Origin: Roseovarius gahaiensis
GTDB taxonomy: Bacteria; Pseudomonadota; Alphaproteobacteria; Rhodobacterales; Rhodobacteraceae
Length of the DNA stretch: 64,000 nt
Direction: 5' to 3'
Assembly (NCBI RefSeq): GCF_011601345.1
Contig: NZ_JAAORB010000005.1
Span: 62,001-126,000 of the forward strand
Below, piece by piece: positions 54,950 through 63,612 of this stretch (position 1 is the stretch's first letter; each line of letters starts with the position of its first letter). The notes beneath the pieces are model-generated. The model did not search any database and was not told the DNA's origin. It saw only the letters and a program-made list of their open reading frames with translations. The position numbers were made by a program, and so were the translations under genes.

Positions 54950-54983
54950 AAAAGCGCGCACCGGGCAGACCCCGGCGCGCGCT
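54950..54983 (-). terminator. Rho-independent terminator after the FKBP gene
   Basis: AGCGCGCACCGGG (54953-54965) pairs with CCCGGCGCGCGCT (54971-54983) in a long GC-rich stem with a single mismatch region. On the complement it is followed by TTTCTTTTGG. It lies 27 bases beyond the FKBP stop. Confidence 0.8.
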
Positions 54984-55009
54984 TGACTGTTCGTTAATGG
55001 AAAGGGCCT

Positions 55010-55438
55010 TTACGCGATTTCGACCAGTTCGATCGCAAAGGTCAGATCCTTGCCAGCCAGCGGGTGGTTGGCGTCAAGCGTCACCTGCTCTTCGGTGACT
55101 TCAACCACGGTGACGGGCATCACTTGGCCCTGCGGTGTCTGAACTTGCAGCTGCGTGCCCAGATCCAGCGGGATGTCAGCGGGAATTTCGGCGCGCGGCA
55201 CGGCCTGCTGCGCGTTCGGGTCGGGCTGGCCATAGGCCTCGTCTGCCGGGATCGCGACGGTTTTCTTTTCACCAACGGCCATGCCGGCCATCGCCTTGTC
55301 GAGACCGGGGATGATCTGGCCCGAGCCCACGGTAAATTCCAAAGGATCACGACCTTCGGAGCTGTCGAAGGTGTCACCGTCAGCCAGCGTTCCAGTATAG
55401 TGAATGCGGACGGTATCGCCCTCTTTGACTTGCGTCAT
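55010..55438 (-). CDS. FKBP-type peptidyl-prolyl isomerase (SlyD-like)
   Basis: A 142-residue prolyl isomerase/chaperone: N-terminal FKBP strands (VRIHYTGTLADGDTFDSSEG; FTVGSGQIIPGLDKAMAGM) with an IF-flap chaperone insertion in the middle (YGQPDPNAQQAVPRAEIPAD). The C-terminal His-rich metal tail of E. coli SlyD is absent. ATG 55436-55438 chosen because the family begins MTQVKEGDTV; its ribosome site is weak. Confidence 0.93.
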   Translation of the reverse strand: MTQVKEGDTVRIHYTGTLADGDTFDSSEGRDPLEFTVGSGQIIPGLDKAMAGMAVGEKKTVAIPADEAYGQPDPNAQQAVPRAEIPADIPLDLGTQLQVQTPQGQVMPVTVVEVTEEQVTLDANHPLAGKDLTFAIELVEIA

Positions 55439-55649
55439 GCGTTTTCCAATCGTTTTGAAGGGGGTGTGAGTTTGCAAGGCCGCGCTTCGCGCGGGTGCTT
55501 GATGCGTATCGACAACAAACTTAGTGATTCACGCAAGCGATTGCAAACCATCTACCCGCCCACCCAAAATCGCGTTGATGCAGACTGCGCGGGGGCTTCC
55601 TGTGCGGGGCGATCCGTGCCAGTGTTCGCGCATCAAACCGGAGGGGGCG

Positions 55650-56336
55650 ATGCCGATCACGACCTGTATTTTCGATGCCTATGGCACCTTGTTCGACGTG
55701 GCCGCCGCCGCACGCAGCGCCGCAGCTGAACCGGGCCGCGACCGTTTTGCCCAGCATTGGCCGCAAATCGCCGAGCATTGGCGGCTGAAACAGTTGCAAT
55801 ACACATGGCTGCGCGCGGTCATGGGCCAGCATTGTGATTTTTGGCAGGTCACGCAGGACGGGCTGGACTGGGCGCTTGAGGCCAGCGGACTGGACGGCGA
55901 CGCCGAGCTGCGCGAACGGCTGTTGCAGCTTTACTGGGAACTGGCCGCCTACCCCGAAGTGCCGCAGATGCTGCAAGACCTGAAGGCACAGGGCAAGGCC
56001 ACGGCGATCTTGTCCAACGGGTCACCCGCGATGCTAGAGGGGGCGGTTACCTCGGCCGGGGTGGGGGATCTGCTGGACGATGTGCTGTCGGTGGAACGCG
56101 TTGGCATCTTCAAACCGGCCCAAGTGGTTTATGATCTGGTCGGGCAGCGGTTTAGCTGCGCACCAGATGAGGTGCTGTTCGTGTCGTCCAACGGCTGGGA
56201 CGCGGCGGCGGCAGCGGGCTACGGGTTCACCACCGCTTGGGTCAACCGCGCGGGCGACCCGGTGGATCGTCTGCCCGCGCGCCCGCATCATGTGTTGAAC
56301 GATCTGTCGGGTATTCCGGCATTGGCAGGGGGTTGA
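55650..56336 (+). CDS. Haloacid dehalogenase type II (HAD superfamily)
   Basis: A 228-residue HAD hydrolase. Nucleophile Asp is in CIFDAYGTLFD, Ser/Asn motif in AILSNGSPAML, Lys in GIFKPAQVVYD, and SSNGWDAAAAAGYG as motif IV, the classic L-2-haloacid-dehalogenase pattern. Start ATG 55650 follows GGAGGG; the longer frame upstream lacks similarity. The next three genes follow it closely: an alpha/beta hydrolase, a dehydratase and a nuclease-fold gene. Confidence 0.93.
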   Translation: MPITTCIFDAYGTLFDVAAAARSAAAEPGRDRFAQHWPQIAEHWRLKQLQYTWLRAVMGQHCDFWQVTQDGLDWALEASGLDGDAELRERLLQLYWELAAYPEVPQMLQDLKAQGKATAILSNGSPAMLEGAVTSAGVGDLLDDVLSVERVGIFKPAQVVYDLVGQRFSCAPDEVLFVSSNGWDAAAAAGYGFTTAWVNRAGDPVDRLPARPHHVLNDLSGIPALAGG

Positions 56337-56337
56337 A

Positions 56338-57171
56338 GTGGCATATTTCACCACCACCGACGGGCTAAAGTTGTATTACGAGGATGCAGGCACGGGCCGC
56401 CCTGTTCTGTGTCTTACCGGGTTGACGCGAAACGCCCGCGATTTTGATTTTGTCGCACCGCATCTGGCAGGCATGCGCCTGTTGCGGCTGGATTATCGCG
56501 GGCGCGGTCAATCGGACCATGATCCCGAGTTCATGAATTACAGAATCCTGCGCGAAGCGCGCGACGTGATCGAATTGCTGGATCATCTGGGGTTGGAGCG
56601 GGTGACCATCCTTGGCACCTCGCGCGGGGGGCTGATTGCCATGGCGCTGGCCGCAGAACACGCCGACAGGCTGGCCGCTGTGGTGCTCAACGATATCGGC
56701 CCCGAGGTCACTGCCGAAGGGCTGGGGCGAATCATGGATTACGTGGGCAAGCCGCCCAATGCCGCCACGCTTGACGACGCAGCACAAGCGCTGAAATCGG
56801 TCAGCGAGGCGCAGTTTCCCGGCGTGCCGCTGACCCGTTGGCGCGCGCAGGCCGAGGCAATGTTTGCCGAAGCCCCCGGCGGCGGGCTTACCCTGCGCTA
56901 TGACCCCAAGCTGCGCGATGCGCTGATCGGTCAGGCCGGTGTCGGCGACGCGCCGGACCTGTGGCAATTGTTTGACGCGCTGGAAACCACGCCACTGGCG
57001 GTGATCCGGGGCGAAAACTCGGACCTGCTGAGTGCCGAAACGGTCGCGCGGATGGCAGACCGGCATCCCGGGCTGATCGTGGCCACCGTGCCTGACCGCG
57101 GCCATGTGCCGTTTCTGGACGAACCGCAGGCATTGGGCGCGATCCATACGCTGTTGGAGACCAGTGAATGA
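56338..57171 (+). CDS. Alpha/beta-fold hydrolase
   Basis: A 277-residue alpha/beta hydrolase starting at GTG 56338, one base after the dehalogenase stop. Nucleophile Ser is in LGTSRGGLIAMALA and catalytic His in DRGHVPFLDEP; the oxyanion region is LTGLTRNARDFD. The substrate is unknown. Position between a dehalogenase and a dehydratase suggests a shared catabolic transcript, but no pathway can be named. Confidence 0.9.
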   Translation: MAYFTTTDGLKLYYEDAGTGRPVLCLTGLTRNARDFDFVAPHLAGMRLLRLDYRGRGQSDHDPEFMNYRILREARDVIELLDHLGLERVTILGTSRGGLIAMALAAEHADRLAAVVLNDIGPEVTAEGLGRIMDYVGKPPNAATLDDAAQALKSVSEAQFPGVPLTRWRAQAEAMFAEAPGGGLTLRYDPKLRDALIGQAGVGDAPDLWQLFDALETTPLAVIRGENSDLLSAETVARMADRHPGLIVATVPDRGHVPFLDEPQALGAIHTLLETSE

Positions 57172-58145
57172 GTGACATCACGATGATCCGCGCGGCGGCA
57201 GAGCGGCTGAAGGGCCATGCCCGGCGCACGCCGCTGTTGTCCTCGCCCTTTCTGGACGACATCGCGGGCCGCAAGGTTTTGGTCAAGCCCGAGTGCCTGC
57301 AACACACCGGCAGCTTCAAGTATCGCGGCGGGCGTTCGGCGCTGTCGGCGCTGGATGAGGCGACCCGCGCACGCGGTGTCATCGCTTTTTCCAGCGGCAA
57401 CCACGCGCAGGGCGTGGCCTTGGCGGCCCGCGAATTCGGCGTGCCTGCGGTGATCATTATGCCCGCCGATGCGCCGCGCATGAAGATCGACAACACCCGC
57501 GCTCTGGGGGCCGAGGTGGTGCTATATGACCGCGCGGGCGGCGAAAGCCGCGAAGCGATCGGCGAAAAGCTGACCAATGAACGGGGCCTGACCCTGATCA
57601 AACCCTATGACGAACCGCAAGTGATTGCCGGGCAAGGCACCTGCGGGCTGGAGATTGCCGAACAGGCCCGCGCCCAAGGCGTGACACGCGCCGATGTGCT
57701 GACCTGCTGTGGCGGTGGCGGGCTGACCGCTGGCATCGCGCTGGCGCTTGAGGCCGAGGCACCGGGGCTGCGCGTGCGCCCCTGTGAGCCGGAGGGCTTT
57801 GACGATACCGCGCGGTCGCTGGCCGAGGGGCGGATCGTGGCCAATACGCAACCCTCGGGCGGGATATGCGATGCCATCGTCACGCCGCAACCGGGGCAGC
57901 TGACCTTTCCGATCATGCAGCGGCTGTGCGGCCCCGGCCTGACCGTATCCGAGGACGAAGCCCTGCGCGCCATGAAGCTGGCGTTCGAGCGACTGAAGGT
58001 GGTGGCCGAACCGGGCGGTGCGGTGGCTCTGGCGGCCGCGCTGTTCCGGCCCGACGAGATCGCGGGCGATGCGGTGATCTGCACCATATCGGGCGGCAAT
58101 GTGGATGCCGCCATGTTCCGCCGCGCGCTGGACATCAGCCTTTAA
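57168..58145 (+). CDS. Threonine/serine dehydratase-like PLP enzyme
   Basis: A 325-residue fold-type II PLP enzyme. Schiff-base Lys is in GSFKYRGGRSAL; phosphate loop in CCGGGGLTAGIALA; asparagine loop FSSGNHAQGVAL. Similar to IlvA/serine racemase-type dehydratases without a regulatory domain, so a catabolic L-threonine/L-serine (or hydroxy-aspartate) dehydratase. ATG overlaps the hydrolase stop (ATGA). Confidence 0.9.
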   Translation: MSDITMIRAAAERLKGHARRTPLLSSPFLDDIAGRKVLVKPECLQHTGSFKYRGGRSALSALDEATRARGVIAFSSGNHAQGVALAAREFGVPAVIIMPADAPRMKIDNTRALGAEVVLYDRAGGESREAIGEKLTNERGLTLIKPYDEPQVIAGQGTCGLEIAEQARAQGVTRADVLTCCGGGGLTAGIALALEAEAPGLRVRPCEPEGFDDTARSLAEGRIVANTQPSGGICDAIVTPQPGQLTFPIMQRLCGPGLTVSEDEALRAMKLAFERLKVVAEPGGAVALAAALFRPDEIAGDAVICTISGGNVDAAMFRRALDISL

Positions 58146-58168
58146 CCCCCGCACACCGGAGTGACCCC

Positions 58169-59374
58169 ATGACCGAGTTCACGATTGCCAGTTTCAACGT
58201 CAAAAACCTGATTGGCCCGGATCAGGAATACTATCGGTTCCAAAGTTACACGCCCGAAGAATACGCGTGGAAAGAAGATTGGATGGCCGATCAGCTTTTG
58301 TCGATGAACGCCGATATCGTGGGGTTTCAGGAAATTTTTGAGCAAGACGCGCTGCGCGCGGTGCTCGCCGAAACCAACCAGCGCGCGACCGAGCTCAACG
58401 CCGCCACCGTGCCCGACCGCTCAAAGCGGTATCACCGCAAAGTAATTTTCCGCAAACTGAGGGTCGAACCCTATGACGATGCCACGCTGGCCTTTGCGCC
58501 CAATGCCGCCGATCAGGGCGTGCCCGGAGAACGGCGGCCCGGTCTGGCGATCCTGTCGCGTTTCGGGTTTCAGGGCACGCCCGAAGTGATTCAAGATTTG
58601 GAAACGCCGCTGGTGATCCCGTTCCAGCCCCTGCGCGGCTTACCGCGTGATGAGGCCGGGCATTACACCATCCGCCGCCTGTCGCGCCCGATCCTCAAGG
58701 CGCGCGTGCCGGTGGGCGGGCAGGTCATCACCGTGTTCAACTGCCACCTGAAATCGAAATTGGGCGAATACATCACCCCCGACGGGGCCACCTATGCCCC
58801 CGAAGAAGATCTGACGCGCTATGACCCGGTCGGCCGCGCCATGGGTAGCCTGCGCGCCGCCTTGCGCCGCATGGCCGAGGCGTGGGTGCTGCGCCGCGAG
58901 ATCGTGGCCGAGATTCAGCAGGGCCACCCGGTGATGGTGCTGGGGGATTTCAACGATGGCGAACATGCGGTCAGTTCGGAAATCGTGACCGGCGAGGCGC
59001 CGTTCAAGAATTACGCCTGGATGCTGCGCCACGACGCTGAAAGCGGCAGCGACCGCTATTCAGACGAGGAAAACGAGCAAATCACCGAGGATGTCGAGCG
59101 CGTGCGCCTACACTCCGCCGAGCGGCTGTTCGTCCGCAAATCCCTGCGAGACATGGTCTATACCACCGCGTTTGGCGGGGTGTTCGAATCCATCGACCAG
59201 ATCTACCTGAGCCGTGATTTCCACCCCGACCACCCCGGCCGGATTGGCGAGATGACCTATTTCAGCGCCTTCAACGATCACCTGACCGACGGATCACACC
59301 CCGAAGCGCCGTATAACAAGCTGGCCTCGGATCACGGGCAGATTATGGCGCATATCCGGCTGGGCCACACCTAG
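58169..59374 (+). CDS. Endonuclease/exonuclease/phosphatase-family protein
   Basis: A 401-residue EEP-fold metal-dependent hydrolase: IASFNVKNLIG (Asn), GFQEIFEQ (metal Glu), FNCHLKSKL (His), VLGDFNDGEH (Asp/Asn) and LASDHGQIMA (Asp-His). It lacks a signal peptide. DNase, phosphodiesterase and phosphatase activities remain possible. Start ATG 58169 is 23 bases after the dehydratase stop; a much longer open frame upstream overlaps that gene and is not used. Confidence 0.9.
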   Translation: MTEFTIASFNVKNLIGPDQEYYRFQSYTPEEYAWKEDWMADQLLSMNADIVGFQEIFEQDALRAVLAETNQRATELNAATVPDRSKRYHRKVIFRKLRVEPYDDATLAFAPNAADQGVPGERRPGLAILSRFGFQGTPEVIQDLETPLVIPFQPLRGLPRDEAGHYTIRRLSRPILKARVPVGGQVITVFNCHLKSKLGEYITPDGATYAPEEDLTRYDPVGRAMGSLRAALRRMAEAWVLRREIVAEIQQGHPVMVLGDFNDGEHAVSSEIVTGEAPFKNYAWMLRHDAESGSDRYSDEENEQITEDVERVRLHSAERLFVRKSLRDMVYTTAFGGVFESIDQIYLSRDFHPDHPGRIGEMTYFSAFNDHLTDGSHPEAPYNKLASDHGQIMAHIRLGHT

Positions 59375-59527
59375 CGCGCGATATATCGCCAAGTGGGTCG
59401 CAACCTGTCGCGCTGACATGGCTTTGCCAAGCGACGCCCCGCCCTGCCCCGGTTTGCGCCAGATCATTTACGGCTTGGACCGCGATCATTTACCTTGGGG
59501 CAACCGATCAGGCGGAAGGAGGACGTC

Positions 59528-60697
59528 ATGCGCACTCAGGTAGCCATCGTAGGCGGCGGGCCAGCGGGCCTGTTATTGGCGCAATTGCTGCACACTCAAG
59601 GCATCGAAACCATCGTTTTGGAACGCTATGAACGTGACGAGGTGCTGTCACGCGCCCGCGCCGCCGTGCTGGAACGCGGGCTGGTCGATCTTCTGCACGA
59701 GGCGGGCGCCAGCACATCGCTGGACGAAAACGGGCTGGTCCACGAGGGTATCCGATTGTCTGGCAACGGTCAGGACTTTCGTATCGACCTCAAGGCTTTG
59801 ACAGGGGGCGCGGTGACGATCTACGGCCAAGAAAACATCACCGCCGATCTTTACGCCGCGCGCGATGCCTTGGGGCTGACCACATTGCATGGTTGCTCGG
59901 GCATGAAACCGCGCGACATTGACAGCGATCAGCCGTTCCTGACCTTCCTGCATGGCGGCAAGATGAACCGGCTGGATTGTGATTTCATCGCCGGTTGCGA
60001 TGGCGTCCACGGGCCATGCCGCAAAGAGGTTCCAGACGACGCGGCACAGGTGGTCGAGCAGACGTTCCCGTTCGGCTGGCTTGGCGTGAAGTCGGATGCG
60101 GCCCCGGTGGTGGACGAATTGTTATACGCTGGATCAGATCGCGGCTTTGCCTTGTGCTCGCTCAAGGATGCGGCGCGCGGGCGCTATTACTTGCAAGTGC
60201 CCCTGTCAGACGCCCCCGAAGACTGGGAGGATGACGACATCTGGGAGGAACTGGCCCGCCGCCTGCCGCAAGACGTGGCCGATGCCTTGCCCGGCGGCGG
60301 GCTGAGCGGGCGCTATATCGCGCCGCTGCGGTCCTTCGTGTCAAACCCGATGCAATGGGGCCGGATGTTTCTGTGCGGGGATGCCGCGCATATCGTGCCG
60401 CCCACCGGGGCCAAGGGGCTGAACACCGCAGCCAGCGACGTTCAGTATCTGTATCACGCGCTAACTGGCTATTACCGCAAGGGCGATGAGGCAGGGCTTG
60501 CGGCCTATTCCAACACCGCACTCGCCCGGATCTGGAAAACCCAGCGCTTCAGCTGGTCGATGACCAAACTGCTGCACCGCTTTCCCGATCAATCGGTGTT
60601 TGATTTGCAGATGCAGCGGGCCGAACTGGCCTATCTCGCCGGTAGCGAGGCCGCGCAAACCGTCTTGGCCGAGAACTACGTCGGCCTGCCCTATTAA
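59528..60697 (+). CDS. pobA: 4-hydroxybenzoate 3-monooxygenase
   Basis: Flavoprotein that hydroxylates 4-hydroxybenzoate to protocatechuate. The 389-residue protein has the FAD-binding VAIVGGGPAGLLLAQLLH, the NADPH/FAD GCDGVHGPCR and FLCGDAAHIVPPTGAKGLNT, with PobA-specific RSFVSNPMQWGRM. Length matches PobA. ATG 59528 follows GAAGGAGG. pcaD follows, but the other protocatechuate genes (pcaGH, pcaB, pcaC) are not in the window. Confidence 0.93.
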   Translation: MRTQVAIVGGGPAGLLLAQLLHTQGIETIVLERYERDEVLSRARAAVLERGLVDLLHEAGASTSLDENGLVHEGIRLSGNGQDFRIDLKALTGGAVTIYGQENITADLYAARDALGLTTLHGCSGMKPRDIDSDQPFLTFLHGGKMNRLDCDFIAGCDGVHGPCRKEVPDDAAQVVEQTFPFGWLGVKSDAAPVVDELLYAGSDRGFALCSLKDAARGRYYLQVPLSDAPEDWEDDDIWEELARRLPQDVADALPGGGLSGRYIAPLRSFVSNPMQWGRMFLCGDAAHIVPPTGAKGLNTAASDVQYLYHALTGYYRKGDEAGLAAYSNTALARIWKTQRFSWSMTKLLHRFPDQSVFDLQMQRAELAYLAGSEAAQTVLAENYVGLPY

Positions 60698-60816
60698 CGC
60701 GCTGTGGTGCCGGACAGTCTCTGCGTTTCATTCCTGATCTGCGGCCGGTCATCTGCTTGACGTCAGACAAGCGACAAGGTCATGTGGTGGGCCGAACCAA
60801 GAGGGAAAGACGCCAC

Positions 60817-61608
60817 ATGCCAATGGCCGATCTGGGCGACATCGCCCTGCATTACCGCGAAGATGGCGACCCGGACGGCGCACCGCTGGTCTTTGACAAT
60901 GCGCTGGGCACCAACCTGAGCCTTTGGGACAAGGTGCTGCCGCTTTTGCCCAACGGCGTGCGCATCATCCGCTATGACATGCGCGGCCATGGGGCCAGCG
61001 ATTGCCCGCCCGCGCCCTACACGATGGGCGCGCTGGTGCGCGATGCCGAAGCGTTGCTGGATCACCTAAAGGTGCGCGATTGCGTCTTTGTCGGCCTGTC
61101 CATCGGCGGGATGGTGGCGCAGGGGCTGGCCGTCAAGCGGCTGGACCAGATGCGCGCATTGGTGCTGTCGAACACCGCCGCCAAGATCGGCCAACCCGCC
61201 ATGTGGCAAGATCGCATCGCCGCCGTGCGCGCCGGCGGATTGGCCGCGCTGGCGGATGCCACGCTGGAGCGGTGGTTTTCGAAACGCTTTCGCAAGGACG
61301 AGACACGCCTTGCCCCGATACGCCAGATGCTGCTGCGCACCCCGCCCGAGGGCTACATGGGCTGTAGCGCCGCGATTGCCGGCACCGATTTCTACACCCC
61401 CACCAGCGGGCTACGCCTGCCGACGCTGGGCATTGCCGGGTCTGACGATGGATCAACCCCGCCCGATCTGGTGCGCGAAACCGTCGATCTGATCCACGGA
61501 TCCAAATTTCATCTGATCCGGCAGGCGGGCCATCTGCCCTGCATTGATCAGCCCGATGCCTTTGCCCAAGCGCTTGGCGATTTTTTGAAGGAGACAGGCC
61601 ATGTCTGA
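60817..61608 (+). CDS. pcaD: 3-oxoadipate enol-lactonase
   Basis: Opens the lactone in the protocatechuate/beta-ketoadipate pathway. The 263-residue alpha/beta hydrolase has nucleophile Ser in FVGLSIGGMVAQGLA and His in RQAGHLPCIDQPD, with NALGTNLSLWD as in PcaD. ATG 60817 or 60823 could both start it. Overlaps the next hydrolase gene by 8 bases and follows pobA, supporting the pathway assignment. Confidence 0.88.
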   Translation: MPMADLGDIALHYREDGDPDGAPLVFDNALGTNLSLWDKVLPLLPNGVRIIRYDMRGHGASDCPPAPYTMGALVRDAEALLDHLKVRDCVFVGLSIGGMVAQGLAVKRLDQMRALVLSNTAAKIGQPAMWQDRIAAVRAGGLAALADATLERWFSKRFRKDETRLAPIRQMLLRTPPEGYMGCSAAIAGTDFYTPTSGLRLPTLGIAGSDDGSTPPDLVRETVDLIHGSKFHLIRQAGHLPCIDQPDAFAQALGDFLKETGHV

Positions 61609-62317
61609 ATTTCTGTTGATCCACGGATCGTGTCACGGCGCATGGTGCTGGCGCGATGTGATCCCCGCGCTGGAAAGGTTGGGCCATACCGCGCGGGCGA
61701 TTGACCTGCCGGGCCATGGCCAAAACCCCTGCCCGATCGGGGACATCACGCTCGATGCCTACGCCGACGCGATCTTGGAGGCCATCGACACGCCCGCCAT
61801 CGTGGTCGGCCATTCCATGGCCGGGTTCCCGATTTCAGCCGCCGCCGAGAAGGCCCCGGAACAGATCGCGCGGCTGATTTATCTCTGCGCCTATGCGCCG
61901 CGCAACGGCATGTCGCTGGTCGAGATGCGGCAAGAGGCCCCGCGCCAGCCCTTGCTGGCGGCGGTCGACAAAACAGCCGACGGGCTGGGGTTCGCCTTTC
62001 GCGACGATAAACTGGCCGAGGCGCTGTATCACGATTGCCCCGATGGCACCGTGGACTATGCCCGCGACCGCCTGTGTGTGCAGGCGATCAAACCGCAGGC
62101 CACACCCATTAGGCTAGGCCCCAACTATGCCAGCGTGCCCAAATCCTATATCCGCTGCGCCGATGATCAGGCGATTCCCCCCGAATATCAAAGCAGCATG
62201 ACCAAAGGCTGGCCCGCCGAGGACGTAACCGAAATGCCCACCAGCCATTCACCGTTTTTTTCAGACCCCAACGATCTGGCGCAGCGGCTGGACCGGATCG
62301 CGCGTGGCTTGACCTAA
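61601..62317 (+). CDS. Alpha/beta-hydrolase esterase (salicylate-esterase/SABP2-like)
   Basis: A 238-residue esterase of the SABP2/EstC type: LLIHGSCHGAWCWRDVIP (oxyanion region), nucleophile Ser in VVGHSMAGFPISA, and catalytic His in MPTSHSPFFSDP. Such enzymes cleave methyl esters of aromatic or small acids. Start overlaps the pcaD end by 8 bases, so it is probably co-translated and may supply an aromatic acid to pobA/pcaD. Confidence 0.88.
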   Translation: MSEFLLIHGSCHGAWCWRDVIPALERLGHTARAIDLPGHGQNPCPIGDITLDAYADAILEAIDTPAIVVGHSMAGFPISAAAEKAPEQIARLIYLCAYAPRNGMSLVEMRQEAPRQPLLAAVDKTADGLGFAFRDDKLAEALYHDCPDGTVDYARDRLCVQAIKPQATPIRLGPNYASVPKSYIRCADDQAIPPEYQSSMTKGWPAEDVTEMPTSHSPFFSDPNDLAQRLDRIARGLT

Positions 62318-62408
62318 GGTCACCTCAAACCGCGGCCGCATAATCGCTCTTGCACCGCTGCGAGACAAGCGTAACCCTGTCGGCCAATCGAAAGCCAAGG
62401 GAGGCATC

Positions 62409-63494
62409 ATGCAAACCATCAAGGCGGCCGTGTGCCATGCGTTCGGTCAACCGCTGGTCATCGAAGAGGTTCAGTTGCGCGCCCCGCATATGGGCGAGGT
62501 CGAGGTGACACTGGACGCAGTGGCGATCTGCCATTCGGATATTTCCTTTGCAGACGGGGCATGGGGCGGCAGCCTTCCGGCGATCTATGGCCACGAAGCC
62601 GCAGGCCGGGTCACTGCCTTGGGTGCAGGCGTCACCGGCTTGCAAGAGGGCGATCCGGTGATCGTCACCCTGATCCGCGCCTGCGGGGCCTGCCCAAGTT
62701 GCGGCGCAGGCCGCCCCACGGGCTGCGAAACACCCTATGACGGCGATCATGGCCCCCTCAGCACCAAAGACGGCGGCACATTGCACCAAGCCATGGCCTG
62801 CGGGGCCTTTGCCGAAAAGGTCGTGGTCGATCACAGCCAAGTGGTGAAAATTCCCGGCGATATGGCGATGGACGCCGCCAGCCTGCTGGCCTGTGGCGTG
62901 ATCACCGGCGTCGGCGCGGTGATCAACGCGGCGGGCCTGCGCGCCGGACAGGACGTTGTGGTCATCGGCGCAGGTGGTGTCGGTCTCAATGCCATTCAGG
63001 GGGCCCGCATTGCCGGCGCACGCCGTATCGTCGCCGTCGACATGAGCGCCGAAAAACTGGCCGATGCCCAAAGCTTTGGCGCAACCGACGGCGTGCTGGC
63101 GTCCGAGCCCGAACCATGGGAAGTCGCAAAACAGGCCATGGGCCGCGGGGCCGATGCCGTTCTGGTCACCGTCGGCGCGGAAAAGGTCTACGATCAAGCC
63201 GCGCTCTATCTGGCCGGAGGCGGCAAGGTGATCATGGTCGGCATGCCGGCCACTGGCGCCCAGTCCACATACGAGGCAGGCAATTTCGCAGCAACGGGCC
63301 AATCCATGGTCGGCTCTAAAATGGGCGATGTGGTGATCCGGCGCGACATTCCATGGATGATCGACCTCTATCAACAAGGCCGCCTGAAACTCGACGAATT
63401 GATCTCCAAGCGTTGGTCGCTCGACCAGATCAACGCGGCCATCGCCGATACCAAATCGGGCCGCGCGCGCCGCAACGTGATCATGTTCAAGTAA
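62409..63494 (+). CDS. Zn-dependent alcohol dehydrogenase (class III-like)
   Basis: A 361-residue medium-chain dehydrogenase. Catalytic zinc ligands lie in AICHSDISF (Cys) and YGHEAAGR (His-Glu); the structural zinc Cys set is in CGACPSCGAGRPTGC; the Rossmann motif is VVIGAGGVGLNAIQGARIAG. Relatives act on primary alcohols or S-(hydroxymethyl)glutathione-like substrates. It precedes an enolase-superfamily gene, separated by a repeat-rich gap of 118 bases. Confidence 0.92.
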   Translation: MQTIKAAVCHAFGQPLVIEEVQLRAPHMGEVEVTLDAVAICHSDISFADGAWGGSLPAIYGHEAAGRVTALGAGVTGLQEGDPVIVTLIRACGACPSCGAGRPTGCETPYDGDHGPLSTKDGGTLHQAMACGAFAEKVVVDHSQVVKIPGDMAMDAASLLACGVITGVGAVINAAGLRAGQDVVVIGAGGVGLNAIQGARIAGARRIVAVDMSAEKLADAQSFGATDGVLASEPEPWEVAKQAMGRGADAVLVTVGAEKVYDQAALYLAGGGKVIMVGMPATGAQSTYEAGNFAATGQSMVGSKMGDVVIRRDIPWMIDLYQQGRLKLDELISKRWSLDQINAAIADTKSGRARRNVIMFK

Positions 63495-63506
63495 TGCCGT
63501 CCAAAT

Positions 63507-63559
63507 CCCTTCTTCTGTTCAAAAATATCCCGGGGGGTCTGGGGGGCAACGCCCCCCAG
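63507..63559 (+). repeat. Dispersed hairpin repeat, copy B
   Basis: CCCTTCTTCTGTTCAAAAAT then ATCCCGGGGGG is followed by a perfect hairpin CTGGGGGGC-AAC-GCCCCCCAG (63539-63559). It has the same layout as the copy at 40572-40621 on the other strand. Confidence 0.75.
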
Positions 63560-63564
63560 CCGGT

Positions 63565-63585
63565 CGGATCGCCAAAGGCGATCCG
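63565..63585 (+). terminator. Second hairpin in the alcohol dehydrogenase-enolase gap
   Basis: CGGATCGCC-AAA-GGCGATCCG is a perfect 9-base-pair stem and 3-base loop, six bases after the repeat's hairpin. No T-run follows; it may act as a processing or stability hairpin, or weaken read-through into the next gene. Confidence 0.5.
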
Positions 63586-63612
63586 AAACCAAGACACTCA
63601 GGAGGCCCATAT

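Noticed and set aside
59528-62317. A complete protocatechuate pathway
   Set aside because: pobA and pcaD are present, but pcaGH, pcaB and pcaC are not seen in the window.
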